DNA of 64,000 bases from Polynucleobacter sp. MWH-UH23A. Its GTDB lineage: Bacteria > Pseudomonadota > Gammaproteobacteria > Burkholderiales > Burkholderiaceae. The stretch covers positions 1,736,001-1,800,000 of the forward strand of contig NZ_CP099572.1 of the NCBI RefSeq assembly GCF_040409805.1, read 5' to 3'. Of this stretch, positions 47,215-57,687 are shown one piece after another. Under the pieces are notes generated by a model that was not told the DNA's origin, did not search any database, and saw nothing but the letters and a program-made list of their open reading frames with translations. How positions within the stretch are numbered: position 1 is the first letter of the stretch; every line of letters begins with the position of its first letter. The position numbers and the translations under genes were made by a program.

Positions 47215-48120
47215 ATGTTAAGCCCATCCCCAAATTCTTCCAAGAAGGTCTTCAGCCGAGTTGCCCTTGTGGGCAAATTTCAGGCGGATGGCATCGATGA
47301 ACACCTTCGGGAATTAGCCAAACTGGTCAGCGGATTGGGCTGCGAGGTCTTTATAGAAGCCTCTACTGCCACCCAATTGAATCTAAAAGATTACCCGATC
47401 AAAGCTGCCGAAGATTTTGCGGGGACCATTGATTTAGTCGTTGTTTTAGGTGGTGATGGCACGATGCTTGGAATTGCCCGCCAAATAGCTGGCAGCCAAG
47501 TACCACTTGTGGGAATCAATATGGGGCGCTTGGGCTACATGACCGATATCCCATTTCAATCAGTCCAGGACACCTTACCCAAAATTATTGCGGGAGAGTA
47601 TGAGGCGGATACACGCACACTACTTGATGCAGTTGTGATTCGCGCTAACAAAGAAATTAACCATGCTTTGGCACTCAACGATGTTGTTGTAAATCGCTCT
47701 GGTATTTCTGGCATGGTGGAATTGGCTGTTCATGTCAATGGCTCATTCATGTATAACCAAAGATCCGACGGCCTCATTGTTTCTACACCAACTGGCTCAA
47801 CCGCATACGCACTCTCTGCTGGCGGACCAATATTGCATCCTCATGTTGCAGGCATATTGCTCGCCCCAATTGCGCCTCACTCCCTTTCTAATCGCCCAAT
47901 AGTGCTACCCCAAGATAGCGTCACCATCATTGAAGTCATCAACGGGCTTGGCGTGATTGTCAATTTCGACATGCAATCACAGACCAACTTGCAAAGCGGT
48001 GACAAAGTTGAAGTGCGTCAGTCTAAAAAGACAATTACCTTCTTACACCCTCGCAGTCATAGTGACTACAAAACATTACGCGAGAAACTTCACTGGAATG
48101 AATACCCATCGACTTTTTAA
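47215..48120 (+). CDS. nadK: NAD kinase
   Basis: Phosphorylates NAD to NADP; 301 residues from the ATG at 47215. The signature VVLGGDGTMLGIAR, NMGRLGYMTDI, ALNDVVVNR and the glycine-rich STPTGSTAYALSAGGPI are all present. A longer in-frame reading from 47140 would run back into hrcA and is rejected. Leads recN by 26 bases, the usual hrcA/nadK-recN order. Confidence 0.97.
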   Translation: MLSPSPNSSKKVFSRVALVGKFQADGIDEHLRELAKLVSGLGCEVFIEASTATQLNLKDYPIKAAEDFAGTIDLVVVLGGDGTMLGIARQIAGSQVPLVGINMGRLGYMTDIPFQSVQDTLPKIIAGEYEADTRTLLDAVVIRANKEINHALALNDVVVNRSGISGMVELAVHVNGSFMYNQRSDGLIVSTPTGSTAYALSAGGPILHPHVAGILLAPIAPHSLSNRPIVLPQDSVTIIEVINGLGVIVNFDMQSQTNLQSGDKVEVRQSKKTITFLHPRSHSDYKTLREKLHWNEYPSTF

Positions 48121-48146
48121 TGTTGGGTTTCTTGCTACGCTAATAC

Positions 48147-49817
48147 ATGCTTCAAACCATCTCCCTTCGTGACTTTGTCATTGTTGATCAACTTGAACTC
48201 GACTTTGCTAGCGGCTTCACTGTACTAACAGGCGAAACGGGTGCCGGTAAATCTATTTTGCTAGACGCTTTAGGCCTTGTTCTTGGTGAACGAGCCGACA
48301 GCAGCCAAATTCGAGAAGGTAGTAATCGCACAGAAATTACCGCCACCTTCAGAGTGGAACCTGAACTAGTTAAATCATTTGGACAATGGCTTGATGAGCA
48401 AGGATTTCCAAGTGAGGATGATGGTCAAACTCTTTTGCTCAAAAGAACGGTAGAGTCCAATGGACGTAGCCGCGCTTTTATTAATGGCAGTGTTGCCACA
48501 CTAACGCAATTACGTGAAGCTGGCGATCAATTGGTCGATATCCATGGGCAACATGCTCATCAATTACTTCTTAAGAGTGGCGCCCAAAGAGAACTGCTTG
48601 ACCGCCATGCTGGTTTATTGCAACTTGCCTCCGATGTTGCGCAAGCTTACAAAACACTCAGCGATTCTCGTCGACGTTTAACGCAAGCTGAGAACGCAGG
48701 ACAAGACATTGAACGTGAACGTGAAAGACTGGAGTGGCAACTAGAAGAGCTAACCGAACTTTCTCCGCAAGAGGGTGAGTGGGCACTCATTCAATCAGAG
48801 CATGCACGATTAGCTAACGGCGCTAAATTAATTGGCGGTTGCCAAGAGGCTATAGAAATCTTGAGCGACGCCGATAACTCACTAGAGTCCTCACTATCCA
48901 AAGTGTGCAACAACATCAGCGCTTTAGCTGAACATGATGTTTCATTACAAGCCATCAGCGAATCCCTAGAGAGTGCTCATATTCAATTAGACGAAGCAAT
49001 TCATGGCTTAAATCGATATTTACAGAAAATTGATTTAGATCCTGCCCGTCTTGAGCAAGTAGAAGAGCGAATGCAAGCATTGCATGGTGCCGCTAAAAAA
49101 TATCGAGCCGATGTAGAAGGGTTACCACAGCTTCTATTAGAGACCACAGATCGCTTAGATGCGCTGACTGCCTCACAAAATATCGAAGCCCTGAGAGAAA
49201 AAGTAAAACAAGATGAAGCGGCTTACTTAAAGCAAGCAAAACAACTTTCTGAGAAACGCAATAAAGCCGCTATCGATCTTGGCAACCAAGTAACGAATGC
49301 AATGCAGGATTTATCGATGGCAGGTGGTCGTTTAGAAATCGCTCTAAGCCCACTTCAAGAGGGCAGCTCACATGGTCTTGAACAGGTTGAATTTTTAGTA
49401 GCTGGTCATGCGGGCAGCACTCCAAGATCATTGGCCAAAGTAGCCTCCGGTGGCGAGCTTGCTCGAATCAGCCTTGCGATTAGCGTCATCACCAGCAAAG
49501 CCTCATTTACTCCAACACTGATATTCGATGAAGTTGATGCTGGCATTGGTGGAGCAGTAGCCGAAACTGTCGGCAAACTATTGCATCAGTTGGGTCAATC
49601 CCATCAAATTTTGTGCGTCACCCATTTACCTCAAGTTGCAGCACAAGGTAACCATCATCTGAAAGTTAGCAAATCTCAGACTGGAGATAAAACAGTTTCA
49701 CAAGTTCAAGCACTTGGAAGATCGGAACGCGTCGAAGAAATTGCCAGAATGCTCGGCGGCGCTACGATTACTGATACAACCCGCCGTCATGCACGCGAGC
49801 TACTAGAGCAACATTAA
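48147..49817 (+). CDS. recN: DNA repair protein RecN
   Basis: SMC-like ATPase for double-strand break repair, 556 residues. Walker A is LTGETGAGKSILLDALG (about 29-45) at the N-terminus; the middle is coiled coil (about 160-370); the C-terminal part has the ABC signature SLAKVASGGELARISLA and Walker B TLIFDEVDAGIGG. The 3' end overlaps the convergent glnE gene by four bases. No LexA box was recognised upstream by eye. Confidence 0.97.
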   Translation: MLQTISLRDFVIVDQLELDFASGFTVLTGETGAGKSILLDALGLVLGERADSSQIREGSNRTEITATFRVEPELVKSFGQWLDEQGFPSEDDGQTLLLKRTVESNGRSRAFINGSVATLTQLREAGDQLVDIHGQHAHQLLLKSGAQRELLDRHAGLLQLASDVAQAYKTLSDSRRRLTQAENAGQDIERERERLEWQLEELTELSPQEGEWALIQSEHARLANGAKLIGGCQEAIEILSDADNSLESSLSKVCNNISALAEHDVSLQAISESLESAHIQLDEAIHGLNRYLQKIDLDPARLEQVEERMQALHGAAKKYRADVEGLPQLLLETTDRLDALTASQNIEALREKVKQDEAAYLKQAKQLSEKRNKAAIDLGNQVTNAMQDLSMAGGRLEIALSPLQEGSSHGLEQVEFLVAGHAGSTPRSLAKVASGGELARISLAISVITSKASFTPTLIFDEVDAGIGGAVAETVGKLLHQLGQSHQILCVTHLPQVAAQGNHHLKVSKSQTGDKTVSQVQALGRSERVEEIARMLGGATITDTTRRHARELLEQH

Positions 49818-52642
49818 GTAGCCTCTATATTGGAGGAGGTCTTAAAGATTTCCTTCCACAGTAATGTGACGCTATCGCGCGCAGCAATCAGATCTGGCTC
49901 ATCATTCAATTGAATGCGGGTTTTATCCGCACCATCCAAGCGCAAACGATGCTGTCTTGCCCTTAACAAGCGATAGGCATCACCAACTGCTTTAGCGATA
50001 TCCGCCTGAATCAATCCGACTTCGGCAGCAATTCGTAATAAAGCAATATTGCCTAGATTGCCAATCAACTGTGGATGTTGATGTGAATACGCCAACACTA
50101 AAAACTGCACGATAAATTCAATATCAACCATGCCACCAGCGTCATGCTTTAAGTCAAAATCAGGTGTCGGATTGGGATGTCCTTCATGGACTTTACGTCG
50201 CATATCGACAATTTCATTGCGAAGATGATCAACGTTACGCTGTTGACTCAAAACTTCACTACGAATTAGATCAAACTCGCCACCCACCAAGGTATTACCT
50301 GCGGCAAAACGGGCACGAGTAAGGGCTTGATGCTCCCAAACCCATGCGGCATTATCACCCTCACGCATTTGATACTTTTTAAAGGCATCTACATTGGTCA
50401 CCAAGAAACCTGCGGAGCCATTTGGACGTAGACGGGTGTCGATTTCAAATAGGCTGCCAGTGGAAGTAAAGGCGGTTAACCAATTGATCATGCGCTTGGC
50501 AAGCAAGGCATATATTTCTTGGGCATCATAATCATTTTCTGCGGCTTGATACAAAAAGACTAAATCTAGATCCGAAGCATAACCAAGCTCCTTACCACCG
50601 AGCTTTCCATAGGCAATGATGGCAAATGTCGGGATTGCTGTCTCTGATAAGCCAAATTTTTTCGCAACCATTGACCATGCACGTTCAAAAGTAGCCTGCA
50701 GAATTAAGTCCGCAAGTGCAGACAAGTGATCACTTACCTTTTCTACCGAAAGAGCACGCTCAACACCAATACCTAAATCTGCTAAAAGCGTAATAAATGT
50801 TTCGGTGTGATGAGTTACACGTAATATATCCATCGCCTGTTCTGAACCATCACCTTCGGCCATCACGTCATCTAAGCGCATATCCAGATGCGCCTTCACT
50901 TCTCGCCAATAATCTTCCGGGTGATTGATTAATGCTCGCTCCATATGCGAATTGAGTAAATAATCAAGCAAGTGTGGATGAGAGATAAGGTACTGCGCAC
51001 CCCATTGAGATGATTGAAGTAAAGCTAGAACATTTGAGAGTGCGCCTGGGTACTCAGCCAATATTGATAAATAGGCGCTTCTTCTCGCAATGGCCTCAAG
51101 CAAATCAAAAAAACGGGACAAAGTCTGATCAGCATCGCCCGAATTACCCATTTCCCCTAACAATATAGTAGAAGCGCTGCGTACCAAGTTGTCGAATATC
51201 AAACGACTTTTCTCAGGCAACTGTTTTGCTTTAGCGCTTCCGATCCAAGCATTCCAACGAGCCAATGATTTTGGAAACACTTGTGCATCCGGTAACCAGC
51301 TCTCCTCTAGTGGCGCTAGGTCGAGTCGCGTCTCATCATCCAATAAAAATGCTTTTTCAAATAAGCGAGCCACATTGTTTTGGTGTTTTTGCAATTCAGC
51401 TAGAAAGCTGACTTCATCTTCAAAGCCCATTGAGCTAGCTAAGCGAGTACGGGCATCAGCTTCATCAGGCAAGTAATGCGTTTGCTGATCATCCCAAACT
51501 TGAATACGGTGCTCTAAGCGTCTTAAAAATACATAAGCCGTTTCAAGTTGCGCGATATCATCCGCGGGCAAGATGCCGCGCTGGAGAATCAAATCCAAAA
51601 CTTGCAAAGTGGGGCGCACTCGGAATCGGGGGTCTGTACCACCCCGCATGAGCTGGAACATTTGCGCCAAGAATTCGATTTCACGAATTCCGCCACGCCC
51701 CAATTTAATATCATGCGAGCGCCCTTGATGCCCTGATGAACGCTTCTCTGCCTCTCGCTGAATTTGCGCATGTAAATCACGAATAGATGCTATGACCCCA
51801 TAATCCAAATGCCTGCGATAGACAAATGGGCGAATTAACTGCTCCAGACCTTTTTCGCAATAGGCATAATCTTTGCTGCCTTGCGGCGGTGCAATTAATC
51901 TGCCTTTGATCCAGGCATAACGCTCCCACTCCCTGCCCTGCACTAACAAATACTCTTCCAACATATCGAGACTACATACCAATGGGCCTGAATCACCGTT
52001 CGGTCGCAACCGCATATCTACCCGAAATACAAAACCATTAGCATCATGCTCTGATAGAAGCTTGATCAAACGCTTCCCCATGCGGGTAAACCACTCATGA
52101 TTCGACAAACTCTTAGGCCCATCTCGCGTCTCACCCTCATGCTCATACAAAAATATCAAATCAATGTCAGACGAGAGATTTAGCTCGAGTCCTCCTAACT
52201 TTCCCATTCCCACAACCATCAATGGCATTTCAGAATCAGTGGAGTCACTCCAAGGCACACCAAAGCGTTCCTGCAAATCCCGGCGAATAAATGTCAATGC
52301 ATGATTCACTGCCAATTCAGCAAAATGGCTCAGGCTATGCGTGACCTCTTTTAGATCTGCCAAGCCATTAAGGTCACGGAAGGCCAGCCATAGCATTAAT
52401 CGCTGACGGGCTAAACGCAAATCTGCCATAAACCGTGACTCATCTTGGTCCGCCGTATCTTGCCCCACTTCAAGACCATCCATCTTGCTTGACTCGATGA
52501 GTTTCTGGATTCCTTCTGAAGTAATTTTCTGAGGCCCATGAGACTGCAACCAGTCCCGCCACTCAGGTTTGGCGCTGAGCCAGCGGCGGGCGTAATTTGA
52601 GTGTTGCTCTAAAAACGCAATTTGTTTTGAAAAAGCATCCAT
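49814..52642 (-). CDS. glnE: Bifunctional glutamine synthetase adenylyltransferase/adenylyl-removing enzyme
   Basis: Adenylylates and de-adenylylates glutamine synthetase in response to PII. 942 residues, close to E. coli GlnE (946). Two nucleotidyltransferase domains are visible: LSSDIDLIFLYEHEGE near residue 157 and GYASDLDLVFLYQ near 690, each with the DxD metal pair; KLGRGGIREIEFLAQMFQL and HDAGGMVDIEFIVQFLVL follow each. Tail-to-tail with recN, divergent from yhdP. Confidence 0.97.
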   Translation of the reverse strand: MDAFSKQIAFLEQHSNYARRWLSAKPEWRDWLQSHGPQKITSEGIQKLIESSKMDGLEVGQDTADQDESRFMADLRLARQRLMLWLAFRDLNGLADLKEVTHSLSHFAELAVNHALTFIRRDLQERFGVPWSDSTDSEMPLMVVGMGKLGGLELNLSSDIDLIFLYEHEGETRDGPKSLSNHEWFTRMGKRLIKLLSEHDANGFVFRVDMRLRPNGDSGPLVCSLDMLEEYLLVQGREWERYAWIKGRLIAPPQGSKDYAYCEKGLEQLIRPFVYRRHLDYGVIASIRDLHAQIQREAEKRSSGHQGRSHDIKLGRGGIREIEFLAQMFQLMRGGTDPRFRVRPTLQVLDLILQRGILPADDIAQLETAYVFLRRLEHRIQVWDDQQTHYLPDEADARTRLASSMGFEDEVSFLAELQKHQNNVARLFEKAFLLDDETRLDLAPLEESWLPDAQVFPKSLARWNAWIGSAKAKQLPEKSRLIFDNLVRSASTILLGEMGNSGDADQTLSRFFDLLEAIARRSAYLSILAEYPGALSNVLALLQSSQWGAQYLISHPHLLDYLLNSHMERALINHPEDYWREVKAHLDMRLDDVMAEGDGSEQAMDILRVTHHTETFITLLADLGIGVERALSVEKVSDHLSALADLILQATFERAWSMVAKKFGLSETAIPTFAIIAYGKLGGKELGYASDLDLVFLYQAAENDYDAQEIYALLAKRMINWLTAFTSTGSLFEIDTRLRPNGSAGFLVTNVDAFKKYQMREGDNAAWVWEHQALTRARFAAGNTLVGGEFDLIRSEVLSQQRNVDHLRNEIVDMRRKVHEGHPNPTPDFDLKHDAGGMVDIEFIVQFLVLAYSHQHPQLIGNLGNIALLRIAAEVGLIQADIAKAVGDAYRLLRARQHRLRLDGADKTRIQLNDEPDLIAARDSVTLLWKEIFKTSSNIEAT

Positions 52643-52720
52643 TCCATCATCTTAATCCCGACCAAAGAGAACTCCATAGAAGCTTGGCGATGAGGCAAAG
52701 GCTGACGGATAATAGAACCC

Positions 52721-55700
52721 ATGCCGCAAAATTTATTACCACCCCGCCTAATAGGCCTATTGGCAAAAGGCTTTCAGGATTTGAGTAAAAATTGGCATAA
52801 ACGCGCCTTGATTTTGGCTGCCACCCTAGCAGCACTATTTGTACTGGGTCATCTAACGGTCAGATTTGTGGTTTGGCCACAAATTGAAAAATCCAAGTCT
52901 TCTGTTGAAAAACTCATTGGCGCTCGGGTCGGGGTCAATGTCTCTATAGATGATTTGCGTGTTTCATGGACAGGTATTAGGCCTGTTTTTGAAATTGATG
53001 GACTGCGCTTTACCGTTCCCGAACAAACAAAACCAACTCTTTCGATTAAAAAAATCTATGGCCAACTAAGTTGGAAATCTTTCTACCATTTGCTGCCTTA
53101 TTTTCATGAAATCCATTTTGAAGGTGCCGAGATTGATTTCCAACGAAATACCAAAGGTGTCATTACGATTGCTGGCATCACGATTGATAGCGGCTCAAGC
53201 GACTATTCAGCTCAGAACTGGTTATTCTCGCAAGATTTGATCGAAGCAAAACAGGTCAAACTCAATTGGGATGATAAGCTCAATCAAAAATCATCAACCC
53301 TGATCGAAGTTCAAGATCTTTCCTTAACGAATGGCATTCGTCAACATACTGGTTCTATCATGGTTAGCACACCATGGAATCAAGGCCCTGCAGAAATAAA
53401 AGTAAATTTTGCGCATCATCTTGGTGGAGAGAGGGGTGATTGGCATAATTGGATTGGCAATGTTTCCTGGGACTTCAATAACCTCGATCTCAAAAAAATC
53501 GCTGATGAATTTCAACTCAAGTTAAGTGCCCTAGAAGGTATATTGAGTTCAAGAGGAAATTTAAAGATTGATAACGCCAACCCCGATGGTGGTGAATTCT
53601 TTGTTGCCGTTGATAATTTAGTAGTGCAAGCCTCAAAAAGTGAAGATGCTATTGCACTGGGAAGATTAGAAACCAAGCTCTCCCAAGAAACTACTGATGG
53701 CATGATTGCCATCACCACCAAAACATTTGCTTGGCGAGAGATGGGGAGTTCAAAATCTGCGCCATTAGACTATCTTAGTCCCATGACATTCCGCTGGCGA
53801 CCGCCTGGTGCCGACGGAGAGATCAAAGAATTTGGTTTTTCATCGCCCAAAATTTCCGTAGAAGATGTTGCCTTATTTGCATTAAATCTTCCACTCTCTA
53901 AAAAAGTGCATCAATGGATCAAAGCATCTCAAGCTGAAGGTGATCTTGAGGATGTCGATATTCAATGGGCAGAAAGTAAGTCTCCTTTGTCCGCACTCAA
54001 TATTCCTGGTGGCTGGTTTAAGTCCAACAAGCTCGATTTCAACGTCAGCGCAAAACTCATTAATTTAAGTTTTGTTGGCATCAATAAATCCATACCCTCT
54101 GTTTCAAATTTATCTGGTTTTGTTACCAGCAACCAAAAAGAAGGAAGCTTTTCTGTTGACTCACAAAATCTGGACTTGGAAGTTTATGACTTTTTGGACA
54201 ACCCCAAAATTCAACTAGACCGAGCCACTGGACAAGTCAGCTGGTCCAAGCAGAGAGGCAATTGGGTCATTTCCACCAAAAAACTCACACTTAGCAATCC
54301 AGAAATTAGCACTAACCTCAGTCTCAATTACAAAATAGGTAATGGCAAAGAGCCTGACTTTATGACGCTAGATATGGACTTTGATCAAGCCAATCTCAAA
54401 ACGGCATATCGCTACCTCCCCGTGGGAATGGGGAAAGATGTGAGAACTTATCTCAGCAAAGCTTTTGATGCTGGCCTCATTCGAAAAGGGCAATTGCATA
54501 TTAAGGGCGACCCGAATCAAGCTCCCTTTCCAGACAAGCAGCAGGGTGAGCTCACTTTAAATCTTCCAATTATTGGCGCATCTTTTAGTCCAGCGCCATT
54601 GCTACCAAGCAATCAGGGGGCATGGTCAACCTTCACGGGCGTCAATGGCAAGATCACCATGAACAACGCCTACTTTGCAGTTGATATTGCAAAAGCAAAT
54701 TACAAACAAGTGAGCCTAGATGACTTCCATGCTGAGATTCCGAATGTCAGCGCAAATCAATTAATACTATCGGTTAACGGAAACGCAAAAGGCGATGCAC
54801 CTCAGCTACTTGAATACTTTTATCAATCACCTGCTGGCAAAAAAGGAGCTGGATTAGAGAAAAATTTACGCGTCACTGGACCAATTAATTTCAATCTTGG
54901 TCTAAAAGTACCTCTATCAGGCTCCGCTGATACGAATGTAGATTTGAAATTAAACCTACCGGGCAATCGTGCCCAGTGGGGAGATCTCCCCCCATTTGAA
55001 AACCTCAAAGGCGGCATCCGGATTACTGAAGTTCATCCAGAGTTTGAGAATGTCACAGCAATCTTTTTGGGAGGAGCCATCAATATCACCAGCACAGAAG
55101 AAAACAAAGATAAGCAACGCTTCAAAATTACTGGCGATATACAGTCCAAGTTTATGCAGGACTATTTTGCAAATTCCCCCAACCCAGAAGCGCAAGTATT
55201 TCTTAATAGCATGAGTGGCTCCATTAAATATGATGGGCTCATTGGCTTTAATAAAACAGGTAGTGATTCGAACTTGCAATTTGATCTTCGTAACTGGTCC
55301 ATAAATGCACCAGCTCCAATCAAAAAGGTGAATGGCTCTACCATGACTGGACAGGTCAATATTAAAACCTCAAACGATATCAACAACACAAACCGTATCA
55401 GCTTGTCCGGAAAAATTGGCGAGCTCTACACTCTTGAAGGAGCGGTAAGTCGTGATGCTCAATTACGTTTTGGGCTTGGTATCGGTGGCGTAGCAACGCT
55501 CCCCCAACAAGGTTTTTCACTTAATATTGCAAGCAATGAACTCAATCTGGATGAGTGGCAACGTTTCTTGCAAACGAATAAAGTCGGCCGGACTCAAGAA
55601 AGCAAAACAATCTCCACCTCCAGCGCTAACAACGCCCAGATTACAGCGCAAGTAAAGAAACTGATACTCTTTGATCGCCCTTGGCAGGATGTCAATTTAT

Positions 55701-56833
55701 CAGCAAACAATAAAAAGAGTGTGTGGGAGTTGCGTATTAACTCGCCCCAGGCTTCTGGACAAATTCAGTATCAAGAGGCACCAAAACCCGGCGCGAATGG
55801 CCTCATTAGCGGTCGCTTTACTAAATTAAAAATAGTTGATCAACCTACGCCTGCTGAGGCAACTACAAAACAAGCCTTACCTCCAAAGAAGGCATTAAGG
55901 CCTGAAGCCATACCAAGCCTGGACATCGTGATTGAGGATTTTTCTTGGTCAAAAGCCCAACTCGGTCAATTGAAAGTGAAATCAACCACCGTAGATAATG
56001 TCCTAAAGATTGATTCTATTCAGACGAATAACCCTCAAGGCAACTCTACGATCAGCGGTCAATGGACTGGGGCAACAAAAAATATTCCAGACCATAGCAC
56101 TCTCAATATCGATATGGCCATTAAAGATGCTGGGCAAATTATTGCCCATTGGACGCCCCAAAAGTCAGTTGAAGGCGGGCAAGGCAAAGTTAGTGCCAAT
56201 GTTCAGTGGGATGGCCCACCATTTGATCCTAAATATGAAACGCTAGTAGGCAAAGCTAGTCTGAACCTTGAAAAAGGTCGCCTACTAGAAGTGAACTCGA
56301 GCGGCGCTAAGTTGCTAGACGTGCTCAGCTTACAAAGCTTATTTCGATTTGCGACGCTTGACCTTAAAGGCAGCCTTGGCAATATCGTTACTAAAGGTAC
56401 ACCCTTTAATACCATTAATGGTAACTTTGATATCAACAATGGCATTGCCCAAACACAGCAATTTAATATGAATTTAGACCAAGCCAATATGGTGATGAGT
56501 GGTCAAATCAATATTCCAAAACAAACACAAGATCTTCGTATTACTATCTTCCCAACAATTGATGCGACAGCTGGTTCACTAGCGGCATTTGCGATTAATC
56601 CGATCGTTGGATTAGGTGCGTTGGTTGGTCAGTATCTTCTAACCAGTCAGATTAATCGCGGTCTGCAATCTGATTACCTAATTCAGGGATCGTGGGATGA
56701 CCCAGAAGTGATTCCGTTGGATCAAAAAGGTCAGCCGATTGACTCCAACACTTTAAAAACGATTCGGAGTAAAAATTTACTCATCGAACAAAATAAACCT
56801 AGCGCCAATGGCACTACCAACCCCATAAAATAA
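52721..56833 (+). CDS. yhdP: YhdP family AsmA-like envelope protein
   Basis: A 1370-residue giant protein anchored by one N-terminal helix (about 29-52) with the rest predicted in the periplasm. Repetitive beta-rich sequence and the C-terminal block FNMNLDQANMVMSGQINIPKQTQDL, then an AFAINPIVGLGALVGQYLL segment, fit the YhdP/AsmA-like family, which bridges the inner and outer membranes and is implicated in phospholipid transport in E. coli. The genes after it (nitrilase, tldD) follow by 14 and 15 bases, as in other proteobacteria, suggesting one transcript. Confidence 0.93.
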   Translation: MPQNLLPPRLIGLLAKGFQDLSKNWHKRALILAATLAALFVLGHLTVRFVVWPQIEKSKSSVEKLIGARVGVNVSIDDLRVSWTGIRPVFEIDGLRFTVPEQTKPTLSIKKIYGQLSWKSFYHLLPYFHEIHFEGAEIDFQRNTKGVITIAGITIDSGSSDYSAQNWLFSQDLIEAKQVKLNWDDKLNQKSSTLIEVQDLSLTNGIRQHTGSIMVSTPWNQGPAEIKVNFAHHLGGERGDWHNWIGNVSWDFNNLDLKKIADEFQLKLSALEGILSSRGNLKIDNANPDGGEFFVAVDNLVVQASKSEDAIALGRLETKLSQETTDGMIAITTKTFAWREMGSSKSAPLDYLSPMTFRWRPPGADGEIKEFGFSSPKISVEDVALFALNLPLSKKVHQWIKASQAEGDLEDVDIQWAESKSPLSALNIPGGWFKSNKLDFNVSAKLINLSFVGINKSIPSVSNLSGFVTSNQKEGSFSVDSQNLDLEVYDFLDNPKIQLDRATGQVSWSKQRGNWVISTKKLTLSNPEISTNLSLNYKIGNGKEPDFMTLDMDFDQANLKTAYRYLPVGMGKDVRTYLSKAFDAGLIRKGQLHIKGDPNQAPFPDKQQGELTLNLPIIGASFSPAPLLPSNQGAWSTFTGVNGKITMNNAYFAVDIAKANYKQVSLDDFHAEIPNVSANQLILSVNGNAKGDAPQLLEYFYQSPAGKKGAGLEKNLRVTGPINFNLGLKVPLSGSADTNVDLKLNLPGNRAQWGDLPPFENLKGGIRITEVHPEFENVTAIFLGGAINITSTEENKDKQRFKITGDIQSKFMQDYFANSPNPEAQVFLNSMSGSIKYDGLIGFNKTGSDSNLQFDLRNWSINAPAPIKKVNGSTMTGQVNIKTSNDINNTNRISLSGKIGELYTLEGAVSRDAQLRFGLGIGGVATLPQQGFSLNIASNELNLDEWQRFLQTNKVGRTQESKTISTSSANNAQITAQVKKLILFDRPWQDVNLSANNKKSVWELRINSPQASGQIQYQEAPKPGANGLISGRFTKLKIVDQPTPAEATTKQALPPKKALRPEAIPSLDIVIEDFSWSKAQLGQLKVKSTTVDNVLKIDSIQTNNPQGNSTISGQWTGATKNIPDHSTLNIDMAIKDAGQIIAHWTPQKSVEGGQGKVSANVQWDGPPFDPKYETLVGKASLNLEKGRLLEVNSSGAKLLDVLSLQSLFRFATLDLKGSLGNIVTKGTPFNTINGNFDINNGIAQTQQFNMNLDQANMVMSGQINIPKQTQDLRITIFPTIDATAGSLAAFAINPIVGLGALVGQYLLTSQINRGLQSDYLIQGSWDDPEVIPLDQKGQPIDSNTLKTIRSKNLLIEQNKPSANGTTNPIK

Positions 56834-56847
56834 GTTTATCAACTCTA

Positions 56848-57672
56848 ATGAGCACAACAGCCAAGCTAAAGATCGCATCTGTACAGATGGTTTCCACGCC
56901 AGATCTTGAGCAGAACTTAAGTACCGCCACCAGACTAATAAAAGAATCTGCCAACCAGGGGGCTCAATTAGTGGTATTGCCTGAATATTTCTGCATGATG
57001 GGCTTAAAAGATACCGATAAAGTACGCATTCGCGAACCCCTTGGTAGTGGTCTTATGCAAGATAAGCTTGCCAAAATAGCTCAAGAGAATCAAATTCATC
57101 TCGTTGCCGGCACCATTCCACTGGAAGCCAAGGATTCAAACAAAGTTTTAAATACGACTCTTGCTTTTGATCCGAATGGAAAACAAGTTAGTCGTTATGA
57201 CAAGATTCATCTGTTTGGTTTTCAAACACCGAAAGAGCGATATCAAGAATCTGAAACTATAGAGGCCGGCAATACACCAGGACTCTTAAAAATACACGTG
57301 AATGATCAAGATTGGGTGTTTGGACTCAGTATTTGTTATGACATTCGCTTTCCCGAGCTGTATCGAGCCATGGGTACTGTTGATTGCCACATTATCCCTG
57401 CCGCATTTACCTACACAACAGGCCAAGCCCACTGGGACATACTATTGAGAGCTCGCGCTATTGAAAATCAAGCCTACGTCATTGCTTCGGCTCAAGGTGG
57501 CACCCACCTCAATCAGCGCAGAACTTGGGGGCATAGTATGCTGATCGATCCCTGGGGGACGGTTTTAGAAGAACTTCCAGAGGGTGAAGGCTTTATCACC
57601 GGGGTCTTAAGCAAAGAAAAACTAAACGAGGTACGCTCTCAGTTACCAGCACTTGCGCATCGCAAGCTTTAA
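56848..57672 (+). CDS. Carbon-nitrogen hydrolase (nitrilase superfamily, Nit1/deaminated glutathione amidase-like)
   Basis: 274 residues. The Glu-Lys-Cys triad is visible: glutamate in VVLPEYFCMMG, lysine in RYDKIHLFGF, cysteine in LSICYDIRFPELYRA. The segment HLFGFQTPKERYQES resembles the Nit1 group, which removes deaminated glutathione; omega-amidase is an alternative. Located between yhdP and tldD, a conserved position. Confidence 0.9.
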   Translation: MSTTAKLKIASVQMVSTPDLEQNLSTATRLIKESANQGAQLVVLPEYFCMMGLKDTDKVRIREPLGSGLMQDKLAKIAQENQIHLVAGTIPLEAKDSNKVLNTTLAFDPNGKQVSRYDKIHLFGFQTPKERYQESETIEAGNTPGLLKIHVNDQDWVFGLSICYDIRFPELYRAMGTVDCHIIPAAFTYTTGQAHWDILLRARAIENQAYVIASAQGGTHLNQRRTWGHSMLIDPWGTVLEELPEGEGFITGVLSKEKLNEVRSQLPALAHRKL

Positions 57673-57687
57673 CTGACAATACAAAAC

